Origin: JAOUFP01 sp947085825 | Lineage (GTDB): Bacteria; Nitrospirota; Thermodesulfovibrionia; Thermodesulfovibrionales; UBA6898 | Direction of reading: 5' to 3' | DNA length: 64,000 nucleotides | NCBI GenBank assembly: GCA_947085825.1 | Contig: CAMTXX010000039.1 | Span: 1-64,000 of the forward strand | Part shown: in pieces, positions 44,363-52,916 of the stretch | Layout: every line of letters starts with the position of its first letter | How positions within the stretch are numbered: position 1 is the first letter of the stretch | Program-made: the position numbers and the translations under genes | Notes under the pieces: model-generated | Seen by the model: only the letters and a program-made list of their open reading frames with translations | Told to the model about the DNA's origin: nothing | Databases searched by the model: none

Positions 44363-45611
44363 ACTGCTCGCGCCTGCCGGCGACTTTGAAAAACTCAGGA
44401 CAGCCCTGCACTACGGAGCAGATGCCGTCTATATAGGTGATTCAAGGTTCAGTCTGAGGGGGAAGGCGGAAAATTTCCGGGAGGAGGAACTGAGGGAGGC
44501 TGTTGCCTATGCCCAATCACGGGGCGCCAAAGCATATGTGACCGCAAATATATTCGCCCATAACAGAGACCTTAAGGCGGTGGAAGATCATGTCCGGCTG
44601 CTCAAAGATATACTTCCTGATGCGGTGATTGTTTCGGATCCCGGCATATTCAGCATATTCAGAAGGATTGCGCCGGAGATTGATATACATATCAGCACCC
44701 AGGCGAATATAACCAACTCTGAAACAGCGAAGTTTTGGGAGGGGCTCGGCGCCAAAAGGCTTATTCTTGCACGGGAGCTTTCGCTTGAAGATATAAGGGA
44801 AATTCGGGAGAAGACCACTGTTAAACTCGAGGTGTTTGTGCATGGTTCGATATGCATATCCTATTCCGGCAGATGCTATATCAGCAGTTTTCTTGCTTCA
44901 AGAAGCGCTAATATGGGGGAGTGCACCAATTCCTGCAGGTGGAACTATACGCTTATGGAAGAGAAAAGGCCGGGTGAGCATCTCCCGGTCTTTGAAGATG
45001 AAAGAGGGACGTATATCATGAGTTCCAGGGACCTCTGCATGATAGACCACTTGCCTCTTCTTACAGAGACAGGGATAGACAGCTTCAAGATAGAGGGCCG
45101 GATGAAAGGGATTAATTATGTTGCCGGTGTTGTAAAGACCTACCGTGAGGCTGTTGATTCCATCGCTAAAGGATATACCATTGAACTCCGTGCCAAATGG
45201 CATCAGGAGCTTTCGATGTTCAGCAGTCGTGGGTATACTACGGGGATGTTTTTTGGAAAACAGCCTGATACTGATTATAATTTTGACGGTGAGAGTTACC
45301 GGATGAGCCATGAACTTGTGGGGGTTGTCCTTGAGATATATGGCAATACAGCCAGGGTCGCATTGCGGAACAGACTGGACAGGGGAGATGAGGTAGAATT
45401 TCTTTCTCCCGGACTTGAAGCAAAAAAATATGAGGTAGAAGCAATACATGATTCAGAGGGGTTTGCTATTACTTCTGCGAGGAATGAGGAGATAATATCT
45501 ATTCATGTCCCTGAGGGTGTGAGGGAGAATGACCTGATCAGAAGGGACAAAGATTTCAGAGGCGGCAAAAAGCATTTGCTGTCTGTTGCCGGAGATACTC
45601 ATTTCGGATGA
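44349..45611 (+). CDS. U32 family protein, TrhP/YegQ-like tRNA hydroxylation factor
   Basis: A 420-residue protein of the U32 (former peptidase) family. It starts KKPELLAPAGDFEKL, shows HYGADAVYIG, and carries the cluster-binding cysteine set around SGRCYISSF, GECTNSCRW and later IEGRMKG. The best match is the TrhP/YegQ branch, which hydroxylates U34 of tRNA and carries an Fe-S cluster. I choose TTG at 44349, with AAAGGGG about seven bases upstream, because the family starts at this point; an ATG at 44283 would sit deep inside rnhA. Confidence 0.85.
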   Translation: MKKPELLAPAGDFEKLRTALHYGADAVYIGDSRFSLRGKAENFREEELREAVAYAQSRGAKAYVTANIFAHNRDLKAVEDHVRLLKDILPDAVIVSDPGIFSIFRRIAPEIDIHISTQANITNSETAKFWEGLGAKRLILARELSLEDIREIREKTTVKLEVFVHGSICISYSGRCYISSFLASRSANMGECTNSCRWNYTLMEEKRPGEHLPVFEDERGTYIMSSRDLCMIDHLPLLTETGIDSFKIEGRMKGINYVAGVVKTYREAVDSIAKGYTIELRAKWHQELSMFSSRGYTTGMFFGKQPDTDYNFDGESYRMSHELVGVVLEIYGNTARVALRNRLDRGDEVEFLSPGLEAKKYEVEAIHDSEGFAITSARNEEIISIHVPEGVRENDLIRRDKDFRGGKKHLLSVAGDTHFG

Positions 45612-46948
45612 AAATATTTTTTTCCGGAATAGGCGGCAGCGGGGTTTCAGCCATAGCAGGTTTTATGGCTGATAAGGGACATTTTGTTGCCGGTTCTGAC
45701 CGGCTTTTTGACCTGTATCCTGATCATCCGGTCCGCAAAAGGCTGGAAGAAAACGGTATTGTCATCTTTCCCCAGAACGGGCAGGGGATTGATGGGTCTT
45801 CTGATCTTGCTGTTTTTAGTACATCGGTCGAAAGAAACAATCCTGACTATAGAAAGGCTGAAATTCTCGGGATTCCGGTGAAAACCCGTCCGGAATACCT
45901 GGCAGAGCTTGTATCTGATTACAGGACAATAGCTGTTGCAGGAACGAGCGGTAAGTCTACCACTTCGGGAATGCTGGCCTTTCTTATGCAGAGGCTTGGA
46001 ATGGCGCCGAATTTTATTGGTGGAGGGAGGGTCAAGCAGTTCAGAACTTTACGAAATTCAGGGAATTATCTTGCGGACAGTTCCGATACCCTGATTATCG
46101 AGGCCTGTGAGTCTGACGGGACCATAGTCAAATATAAGCCTTCCTATTCTATTATTTTAAACCTTGACCTTGATCATCATTCCATTGCTCAGACAGCCGG
46201 CATGTTTGAAAAACTATCAGATAACACCTCGCAATTTGTGCTTGTTTGTGCTGATGACAAAAATCTGTCAAAGTGCGCTATAAAAAATGCACGGTTTTTT
46301 TCTATTTATGAGAAATCTGAATATCAGGCAAAGGATGTCGTCAGCTATCAGTTTAAAACGGTTTTTAAGGTCAATGGACAGCAGTATGAACTTTCGCTGC
46401 CCGGTGAGTATAACCTTTATAACGCTCTTGGATGCATTGCATTGCTTTCGGAACTCGGGATGCCTGCGAAGGATATTGCAACCATACTTCCTGAATTCTC
46501 AGGCATAGAAAGAAGATTTGATATCCATCGTAAAGACGGCAGATATCTGGTAATAGACGATTACGCCCATAACCCCCATAAGATTGACAGTCTTATGGCT
46601 GCGGTAAAGAAGATCAGCGATAAAGTCTGTTATATATTCCAGCCGCATGGCTATGGCCCGACAAAACTTATGAAAGACGGCTACATTGAAATATTTGCAG
46701 AAGGTTTGAGAAGTACTGATCATCTGGTGCTTTTGCCGATTTACTACGCAGGTGGGACGACTGCAAGAGATATTTCAAGCGAAGATATTTTAAGAGGCGT
46801 AAAGGCTGAAGGAAAGTCTGCTGAAGTTATGGCAGAACGTTTACAATTTTTTGATAGGCCGGGGGAATGGGATACGTATGTGATATTCGGCGCAAGAGAC
46901 GACACGCTTTCTGATTTCGCGGAACAGATAGCTGGGATATTGAGGTGA
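45608..46948 (+). CDS. MurC-like Mur ligase family protein
   Basis: A 446-residue three-domain Mur ligase. The N-terminal Rossmann motif is SGIGGSGVSAIAGFM, the ATP loop is GTSGKSTT (MurC usually GTHGKTTT), and the C-terminal domain shows DDYAHNPHKI and QPHGYGPTKL (MurC: DDYGHHP and QPHRYSRT). These shifts indicate a divergent branch rather than the standard UDP-MurNAc:alanine ligase; Mpl-type recycling is one alternative. The start overlaps the U32 gene as ATGA. No other mur genes are nearby. Confidence 0.78.
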   Translation: MKIFFSGIGGSGVSAIAGFMADKGHFVAGSDRLFDLYPDHPVRKRLEENGIVIFPQNGQGIDGSSDLAVFSTSVERNNPDYRKAEILGIPVKTRPEYLAELVSDYRTIAVAGTSGKSTTSGMLAFLMQRLGMAPNFIGGGRVKQFRTLRNSGNYLADSSDTLIIEACESDGTIVKYKPSYSIILNLDLDHHSIAQTAGMFEKLSDNTSQFVLVCADDKNLSKCAIKNARFFSIYEKSEYQAKDVVSYQFKTVFKVNGQQYELSLPGEYNLYNALGCIALLSELGMPAKDIATILPEFSGIERRFDIHRKDGRYLVIDDYAHNPHKIDSLMAAVKKISDKVCYIFQPHGYGPTKLMKDGYIEIFAEGLRSTDHLVLLPIYYAGGTTARDISSEDILRGVKAEGKSAEVMAERLQFFDRPGEWDTYVIFGARDDTLSDFAEQIAGILR

Positions 46949-46977
46949 TAGCATTTCCTTTGCCTGCAAGGAGTTTA

Positions 46978-47006
46978 TTGACAGTTATTGTTTTTTTTGT
47001 TATTTT
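46978..47006 (+). promoter_or_regulatory. Promoter of the outer-membrane protein gene at 47014
   Basis: TTGACA (46978-46983) and TATTTT (47001-47006) are 17 bp apart. The -10 box ends seven bases before the ATG, with no ribosome site between. Confidence 0.65.
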
Positions 47007-47013
47007 TCAATAG

Positions 47014-47796
47014 ATGAAAAAAACTTTTCTTGTTGTCCTTTTATTGCTGACCCTAGCTGAAAAATTGTATGCCTTTGATATTTCAGGGCTTCAACCCCTT
47101 GCCCCGCATGGCGTTTTTTCGACTTTTAGCGCGGAGAGCCTGCAAAAAAGCAAGTCTTCCATAGAAATAGCAGCCGAAAGATCAGGAGAGGCAAACTTTT
47201 ACCGATTTTCGGTAAAGACTGCTTATGGCATCAATGATAAGCTGGAATTCAATTTGACTGTTCCTTATGTCTACCATTATTCAGATAATAAAAACGGGCT
47301 GGAAGATATTGCAATGGGATTGAAGTATCGTTTTTATGACAAAGGGAAATATGGACCTTCTTTGGCATATCTGCTTAAGGCTTCTATCCCAAGCGGAGAC
47401 AATGAAATCAGTTCGGATGGCAGAGTGGGGATAGGTATTATTGCCGGCAAGCGGATAGGGCCGTTTAATGGTCATTTGAATTTGTTTTATGAGAAGCCCG
47501 GCAATTCGAGGTTGAAAGATGAAATATCCATACTGGGAGGGGTAGAGTTTTCAGCTGCGCACAATTTTAAAATACTTAGTGAAATACTAGTCAAAAAAAG
47601 TCACTATACAAATGCATATAATCAAATTGAGGCGCGTTTCGGCTATAGGATAAAAACTACTGAATATATTTATACGACGTTCGGCGCTGGTCTGGATATT
47701 AAGAAAAGAAATCCGGAATACAGAATTTTTATGTCAGTTAATTTTACCTCCCCTTATGAAAAGAAAAAGCTCAAAAAAATTATTGAAGAAGAGTAA
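47014..47796 (+). CDS. Outer-membrane beta-barrel protein (Phenol_MetA_deg/transporter-like)
   Basis: A 260-residue protein with a signal peptide ending near residue 19 (LYA|F). Alternating hydrophobic strands follow, such as RFSVKTAYGINDKLEFNL and DIAMGLKYRFYD; FSVKTAYGI-type motifs fit the phenol-degradation MetA/transporter barrel family. The C-terminus is Lys/Glu-rich rather than a classic terminal Phe. Its cargo is unknown. It may be transcribed with tatA, which begins 22 bp later. Confidence 0.72.
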   Translation: MKKTFLVVLLLLTLAEKLYAFDISGLQPLAPHGVFSTFSAESLQKSKSSIEIAAERSGEANFYRFSVKTAYGINDKLEFNLTVPYVYHYSDNKNGLEDIAMGLKYRFYDKGKYGPSLAYLLKASIPSGDNEISSDGRVGIGIIAGKRIGPFNGHLNLFYEKPGNSRLKDEISILGGVEFSAAHNFKILSEILVKKSHYTNAYNQIEARFGYRIKTTEYIYTTFGAGLDIKKRNPEYRIFMSVNFTSPYEKKKLKKIIEEE

Positions 47797-47818
47797 GGCC
47801 CTCTGAGGAGTTATTGTT

Positions 47819-48085
47819 ATGTTTGATATCGGAATGCAGGAGTTAATCATAATATTTGTGGTTGCTCTTCTCGTTTTTGGGCCTAAAAAACTGCCTGAGA
47901 TCAGCAGAACGCTCGGAAAATGGGTTGTTGAGATTAGAAGAGGCATTAATATAGCAAAGAGCCAGATGGAGGAAGAGCTAAGAGAGGATTTCAAGACGCC
48001 TGAAGATATTGTTCAATCTCTCCCGAAAGATGATGCAGGTGAGAAAGTGGTGTGTCAAAACGGAGAGGCAGAGGGAAAAAATTAA
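47819..48085 (+). CDS. tatA: Twin-arginine translocation protein TatA/TatB-like
   Basis: An 88-residue protein: N-terminal helix MFDIGMQELIIIFVVALLV, the hinge FGPKKLPEIS, an amphipathic helix (LGKWVVEIRRGI) and an acidic tail. The Glu at position 8 and the tail length are closer to TatB-like members. Together with tatC directly after its stop it forms a minimal Tat translocase for folded proteins. Confidence 0.9.
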   Translation: MFDIGMQELIIIFVVALLVFGPKKLPEISRTLGKWVVEIRRGINIAKSQMEEELREDFKTPEDIVQSLPKDDAGEKVVCQNGEAEGKN

Positions 48086-48856
48086 TTGAAAGATTCAAAA
48101 CTGCCTTTGACAGAGCATCTCTCAGAACTCCGAAAAAGGATTTTAATATCCGTAGCGGTCCTGTTTACAGCTTTTCTCTTTAGTTTTAACTATTCTGAAG
48201 AGTTGTTTAACCTTCTTACTCTTCCTCTAAAAACGGAAATAAAACTTAATTTTACAAATCCATATATTCACATAAACGAGAAAGTTGCCCCGCCTCTCGT
48301 TTTTTTTGCGGTTGCCGAGGCTTTTTGGATGCATCTTAAAGTCTCTTTTGTCGCGGCTTTTATTGTCTCATTGCCTGTAATCTTTTATCAATTGTGGAGT
48401 TTTATTTCCCCGGGCCTGCTTGAAAAAGAGAAAAAATATGTCATGCCTTTTGTGCTGTTTGCCTCTCTGCTTTTCCTGGTCGGAGCCTTGTTCTGTTTTG
48501 TTATTATACTGCCTTTTGCAATCACTTTTTTGCTTGGATACAAAACAGCTTCTTTCACTCCCATGCTATCGGTCGCAAAATATATCGATTTCTGCCTGAA
48601 ACTCATCCTTGCCTTTGGAACTGTTTTCGAACTCCCTCTGGTTATACTCTTTTTGACGAGATTCGGGTTTGTTTCACCAAAGACCCTTGCAAAACATAGA
48701 AAATATGCGGTCCTTTTTTCTTTTGTAGCAGCAGCGATTCTTACACCTACTCCTGATGCCTTTAATCAGGTTTTAATGGCCGTCCCTATCATTATTTTAT
48801 ATGAAATCGGCATACTTTTATCTATAATTATCTACAGGAAAAAGAAAAGTGCCTAA
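48086..48856 (+). CDS. tatC: Sec-independent protein translocase TatC
   Basis: A 256-residue integral membrane protein with six helices. The start PLTEHLSELRKRILIS is the family's conserved cytoplasmic N-terminus, which binds the twin-arginine signal, and SPGLLEKEKKYVMPF is the conserved loop. It begins with TTG immediately after the tatA stop, with GAGGG upstream. The stop overlaps a small gene (8 bp). Confidence 0.95.
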   Translation: MKDSKLPLTEHLSELRKRILISVAVLFTAFLFSFNYSEELFNLLTLPLKTEIKLNFTNPYIHINEKVAPPLVFFAVAEAFWMHLKVSFVAAFIVSLPVIFYQLWSFISPGLLEKEKKYVMPFVLFASLLFLVGALFCFVIILPFAITFLLGYKTASFTPMLSVAKYIDFCLKLILAFGTVFELPLVILFLTRFGFVSPKTLAKHRKYAVLFSFVAAAILTPTPDAFNQVLMAVPIIILYEIGILLSIIIYRKKKSA

Positions 48857-49127
48857 TGTAAAAGGTAAAAGTTTAAAAGCGCTTACTCTGGATATTGCTG
48901 AAGGGTATACAGCAGTGAACCCGATATTTCTAAAATTGTTTGGACCTGAACAATTAAAAGAAATTTACAGGACAATATCCAAAACACAAAATGATATCAG
49001 AGGAGAAAGATTCCCCTCTAATGATTTAACTGCGATAAGAATCCGGAACCTCAAATTACAGAGATTGCACTCAGCATCAATGGTTATAAGGAATTTCGCA
49101 AAGGAAAGAAAAATTACGCTTTTATAG
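48849..49127 (+). CDS. Conserved small protein of unknown function
   Basis: A 92-residue basic protein starting with GTG at 48849, inside the tatC end. It is predicted to be alpha-helical, with no membrane segment or cysteine motifs; it contains KLFGPEQLKEIYRTISK and ends KERKITLL. I do not recognise a family. Tight coupling to tatC and to the HEAT-repeat gene six bases after it suggests a real gene. Confidence 0.6.
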   Translation: MPNVKGKSLKALTLDIAEGYTAVNPIFLKLFGPEQLKEIYRTISKTQNDIRGERFPSNDLTAIRIRNLKLQRLHSASMVIRNFAKERKITLL

Positions 49128-49133
49128 CTGATT

Positions 49134-50777
49134 ATGGAAATAAACGAAGAAATCAAGGCAGTTAAGGATGTAATCCAGGCGATCCTGAAATCGAAGAAGC
49201 TTTTAAGGATGTACCCTGCGAATAACCCTATCTATGTTAAAACGCTTGAAGATACTTATGCCAAATTCAAGGAATTCTTTTATTACAACGATGAGTTGCA
49301 CCTGAAAATAAAACAGAATGAAATCTATTGCGGCTCTGAACAGGTTTACAGCAGTTCTGAAAAAGAAGATAATCTGGCGTTTTTTTTCTTCAAGGATGGT
49401 CTTCGGGAAATTACCTTCAAAAAAGCCCTGACAAATGATGAAATGGAAGTTTTTTTAAAGGTCATCACGCTGGATTTTGACACCGAAGTGATTGATGACG
49501 ACATTGTAACGCTTTTCTGGGAAAAAGATTTCCAGAATATCCAATATGTTGTTGATGAGTCTGTCCTTGTTGATGAGGAAGATTATGAGTCTGCTGCTGT
49601 TAAAGAAGTAAAAGAAGAGGCTAACGAACCTGACAATTTAATGAGGGCCTATGAGGATGCCTTTAAAGAAAGTGATATTTTAAAGGAGGCCTCAATTGTT
49701 CCGCTGACAGACAAGGACCTGCAGATTCTGCTTCAAGAATTCGAAAAGGACGCTCAGGAAAAAACAGGTAAGCTGGTCAATATTTTATTTGAAATGATGT
49801 ATCTCTCTGAAACACGACATGACTTTGAGGATGTTTCAGTTTTCCTGATAAATACTATTGATTATGCGGTAATACGCGGGGAAATTCATATTATAACCGA
49901 TATACTTTCCAGACTGAAGGAACTTCTTGAGAATAAAAAAATATCCGATGAAATAAAAAAATATATAAAAAAGGTGATACTTTTTGCAGGAAGTGAGATT
50001 GTGATAAACCATCTGGGAGAACTCCTTGACAGCGGACAGGATATTGATGAAAGAATATTTGCTGATCTTGTCAAATATCTTGATAAAAATGCAATAATCC
50101 CATTTTTGAAAATACTTGGCGAATTAAAAAGTATACACTCAAGAAAAATAGTCATTGATGCCCTTATCTATTTGGGCCCAAAAGACATTACGCTGCTTTC
50201 AAGCGGTCTGAACGATACTCGATGGTATGTTGTCAGAAATATAATTTATATACTACGCAAAATTGCCGACAAAAGGGCTGTAGACTTTTTATTGAAAACA
50301 GTAAAACATGGTGATATCCGTGTGAAAAAAGAGGTCATCAGAGCGCTCGGAGAACTTGGAGGATCAGGGGTTATCATAGCGCTTAGAGATGCCCTTGATG
50401 ATGCAGAAGAACAAATACGGGCTGCGTCATTGAAGGCGCTCGGCAATATCAGTTCAGAAGCTGCAAAAAGGATTATTCTGGATAAAATGAGAGATAAAAA
50501 CTTTAAAGACAAGGAATTTGATGAAAAAAAGGGGTATTTTGAAATCATTTCTAAATGGAAGGACAAAGAAGTGTTTGATTTTCTCGTGGAAACATTAAAG
50601 AAAAAAACTTTTTTTAGAAATGCAAAAAATGATGAAAACAGGGCCTGCGCTGCTTACAGTTTGGGATTACTCGGGAATAAGGATGCGCTGAGCATCCTTA
50701 ATAAGTATAAAAATGAAAGCAGCAAATTAATAAATGAGTTTGCTTTTACTGCAATAAGAAAGCTGGAACATGAGTGA
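49134..50777 (+). CDS. HEAT-repeat protein with an N-terminal domain shared with the next gene
   Basis: A 547-residue protein. Residues about 1-120 form a domain of helices and strands (RMYPANNPIYVKTLE, then EIYCGSEQVY). The rest consists of helical repeats, with clear HEAT/PBS-lyase-type units late in the protein (for example VKKEVIRALGELGGSGVIIALRD and AEEQIRAASLKALGNISS). It lacks enzymatic motifs. The stop overlaps the HD-GYP gene by eight bases, and the two share the N-terminal domain type. Confidence 0.78.
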   Translation: MEINEEIKAVKDVIQAILKSKKLLRMYPANNPIYVKTLEDTYAKFKEFFYYNDELHLKIKQNEIYCGSEQVYSSSEKEDNLAFFFFKDGLREITFKKALTNDEMEVFLKVITLDFDTEVIDDDIVTLFWEKDFQNIQYVVDESVLVDEEDYESAAVKEVKEEANEPDNLMRAYEDAFKESDILKEASIVPLTDKDLQILLQEFEKDAQEKTGKLVNILFEMMYLSETRHDFEDVSVFLINTIDYAVIRGEIHIITDILSRLKELLENKKISDEIKKYIKKVILFAGSEIVINHLGELLDSGQDIDERIFADLVKYLDKNAIIPFLKILGELKSIHSRKIVIDALIYLGPKDITLLSSGLNDTRWYVVRNIIYILRKIADKRAVDFLLKTVKHGDIRVKKEVIRALGELGGSGVIIALRDALDDAEEQIRAASLKALGNISSEAAKRIILDKMRDKNFKDKEFDEKKGYFEIISKWKDKEVFDFLVETLKKKTFFRNAKNDENRACAAYSLGLLGNKDALSILNKYKNESSKLINEFAFTAIRKLEHE

Positions 50778-52176
50778 CAAGGAAGAATTAAATCTGCAGA
50801 AAAACGCAAAAGATTTGATCAATCAAATCTCAATAGTAGTCCGTACTGCACAGATACATGATCCAAATAATGTGGCAATTTCATCTTCTATAAGCAAATT
50901 TGTATCTATCATCAACGTGCTTCTTGATAAAGAAAATCTTATAAATCTTGAACTAAGAGGAGAATTTTTTTATATAAATGAATACAGAATACGATATCCT
51001 CTTGAGTATTTGCTTAACTTTGATTTCCTTGTCAGGGAGTTCAAAAAGAGAGAGCTGGGGGGCGTAACCTTTAAACACCAGATAAAGATGGATGACATAA
51101 AGATATTTATTAAGGCTTTTATCTCATCGCCTTTTTCGGATGACCCCTTCAATACTTTCGAAGAAATAATGTCAGACGTGCTGAGTATCGAAATCGGGAG
51201 ACTGAAAACAATAGCAGATGACGCAGATTCGCTTGACGTAAGGAAAATGATCAAAAAAACCTACTTTAGCGCGGTTTCTCAGACAAAAGGCATAATGAAC
51301 AAAATCAAGAGTGGTGAAAAGGTAAATATTACAAAAACAAAACGTATAATGGAATCTATGGTTGACCATATTCTTGAGGAAGAGCAACTTTTGCTGGGTA
51401 TGACCGCTATTAAAGATTATGATGAGTATACCTATCACCATTCCGTAAACGTCAGCATACTGTCAATCGCCTTGGGGCAGAGACTCGGCCTAAACCGGAA
51501 GATGCTCACAGAACTTGGCATGGTTGCCTTATTTCATGATACAGGCAAGACCGAGGTTCCCGGTGAAGTACTCAGAAAACCAACAAATTTTACTGATGAT
51601 GAGTGGAAAATTATCAAAAAACATCCTATGTGGGGACTCAGGGCGATATTAAAACTAAAAAAACTGGATGAGCTTTCCATAAAATCCGCCATAGTTTCTT
51701 TTGAGCACCATATGAATATTGACCATACCGGATACCCTGAAGTACGGCAAAAAAAGGAGCTGGATTTATTCAGCCGAATTGTCAGCCTTGCTGATCAATA
51801 TGATGCAATGACTTCTTCAAGGGTATATTCGAGAATCCCCATGGCTCCGGATAAGGCGCTCAGTGTCATGATGGAAAGATCTGGCACTCAACTGGATCCG
51901 TTACTTTTTAAGTTCTTCATTAATATGGTTGGGGTTTATCCTGTCGGCACTTTGGTCATGCTTGACTCAAAAGAACTTGGTCTTGTCACTGAGAGTAATC
52001 AGATTTTTCCATCAAGGCCGAGAGTGCTTCTTATAATTGACAATCAGGGGAAAAAAACAGAAAGACTGATCGTTGACCTGACTGAAAAAGATGAGCAGGA
52101 TAATTACCTTCGATCTATAATAAAAACAATGGATCCCAATAAATATAAAATAAATCTTGCTGAATATCTCCTTTAG
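50770..52176 (+). CDS. HD-GYP-type phosphohydrolase
   Basis: A 468-residue protein. Residues 1-130 resemble the N-terminal domain of the upstream HEAT-repeat protein (IHDPNNVAISSSI and FYINEYRIRYPLE). The HD domain spans about 210-370 with HHSVNVSILS, HDTGKTEVPGE, and HHMNIDHTGYPE in place of the usual HHExxDGxGYP. It is a probable cyclic-di-nucleotide phosphodiesterase or sensor with a modified site. A VGVYPVGT element follows. Confidence 0.85.
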   Translation: MSDKEELNLQKNAKDLINQISIVVRTAQIHDPNNVAISSSISKFVSIINVLLDKENLINLELRGEFFYINEYRIRYPLEYLLNFDFLVREFKKRELGGVTFKHQIKMDDIKIFIKAFISSPFSDDPFNTFEEIMSDVLSIEIGRLKTIADDADSLDVRKMIKKTYFSAVSQTKGIMNKIKSGEKVNITKTKRIMESMVDHILEEEQLLLGMTAIKDYDEYTYHHSVNVSILSIALGQRLGLNRKMLTELGMVALFHDTGKTEVPGEVLRKPTNFTDDEWKIIKKHPMWGLRAILKLKKLDELSIKSAIVSFEHHMNIDHTGYPEVRQKKELDLFSRIVSLADQYDAMTSSRVYSRIPMAPDKALSVMMERSGTQLDPLLFKFFINMVGVYPVGTLVMLDSKELGLVTESNQIFPSRPRVLLIIDNQGKKTERLIVDLTEKDEQDNYLRSIIKTMDPNKYKINLAEYLL

Positions 52177-52220
52177 TGCTTGCCAATGCAGTTGTTTGCC
52201 GGATTTTAAGATGTAACATA

Positions 52221-52250
52221 TTGACTTTTCATGTAAATATAGTCTTTAAT
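52221..52250 (+). promoter_or_regulatory. rplU promoter
   Basis: TTGACT (52221-52226) and TTTAAT (52245-52250) lie 18 bp apart. The gene has a GGAGGTGA ribosome site before its ATG, unlike the leaderless type. Confidence 0.5.
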
Positions 52251-52273
52251 ATATATTCGGAGGTGATATATAT

Positions 52274-52591
52274 ATGTATGCGGTAATAGAAAACGGTGGA
52301 CATCAGCACAAAGTTTTTCCTGGTGATATGATTAAAGTACAAAAGATTGAAGCTGACAACGGCACAGAAATAAGCTTGGACAAGGTGCTTCTTATTTTGA
52401 AAGATGAAAATGTTTCAGTAGGTAATCCATTTGTTAAAAATGCGATAGTCAAGGCAGAAATTCAGGGTATTGAAAAAGCAGCAAAGGCTCTGATCTTCAA
52501 GAAAAAACCGAGAAAAGGGCACAAGAAGCTTAGAGGCCATAGGCAGAATTACACGGTTTTAAAGATAATAGATATAGTATCCGGAGGATAG
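52274..52591 (+). CDS. rplU: 50S ribosomal protein L21
   Basis: A 105-residue L21 with start MYAVIENGGHQHKV, VGNPFV and the basic C-terminal motif KKPRKGHKKLRGHRQNYT. A strong GGAGGTGA ribosome site lies eight bases upstream. It is followed at once by rpmA, the usual partner. Confidence 0.97.
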   Translation: MYAVIENGGHQHKVFPGDMIKVQKIEADNGTEISLDKVLLILKDENVSVGNPFVKNAIVKAEIQGIEKAAKALIFKKKPRKGHKKLRGHRQNYTVLKIIDIVSGG

Positions 52592-52592
52592 A

Positions 52593-52856
52593 ATGGCACA
52601 CAAAAAAGGAGTTGGAAGTTCAAGAAACGGACGTGATAGCGAAGCGCAACGGCTTGGCATAAAGAGATTTGGCGGTCAGCTTGTTAAGTCTGGCAATATA
52701 CTTGTTCGCCAGAGAGGGACAAAATTTCATCCAGGCAATAACGTAAAAAAGGGGTCTGATGATACTCTTTTTGCAACGGTTGATGGTATTGTGAATTTTG
52801 AAAGAAAAGACAGGAACAGATTGAAAATAAGTGTATACCCGACACTACAGGAATAA
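52593..52856 (+). CDS. rpmA: 50S ribosomal protein L27
   Basis: An 87-residue L27 starting MAHKKGVGSSRNGRDSEAQ with the RQRGTKFHPG motif. L27 reaches the peptidyl-transferase centre. It is followed by a strong terminator 25 bp after its stop. Confidence 0.97.
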   Translation: MAHKKGVGSSRNGRDSEAQRLGIKRFGGQLVKSGNILVRQRGTKFHPGNNVKKGSDDTLFATVDGIVNFERKDRNRLKISVYPTLQE

Positions 52857-52881
52857 GATTAAAATATACAGGGATAAAAAG

Positions 52882-52905
52882 GGCAGAGGTCACTCTGCCT
52901 TTTTT
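52882..52905 (+). terminator. Rho-independent terminator after rpmA
   Basis: The stem GGCAGAG (52882-52888) pairs with CTCTGCC (52893-52899), loop GTCA, then TTTTTT (52900-52905). The A-run before it can also pair with the T-run. Confidence 0.88.
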
Positions 52906-52916
52906 ATTGGTAAATA

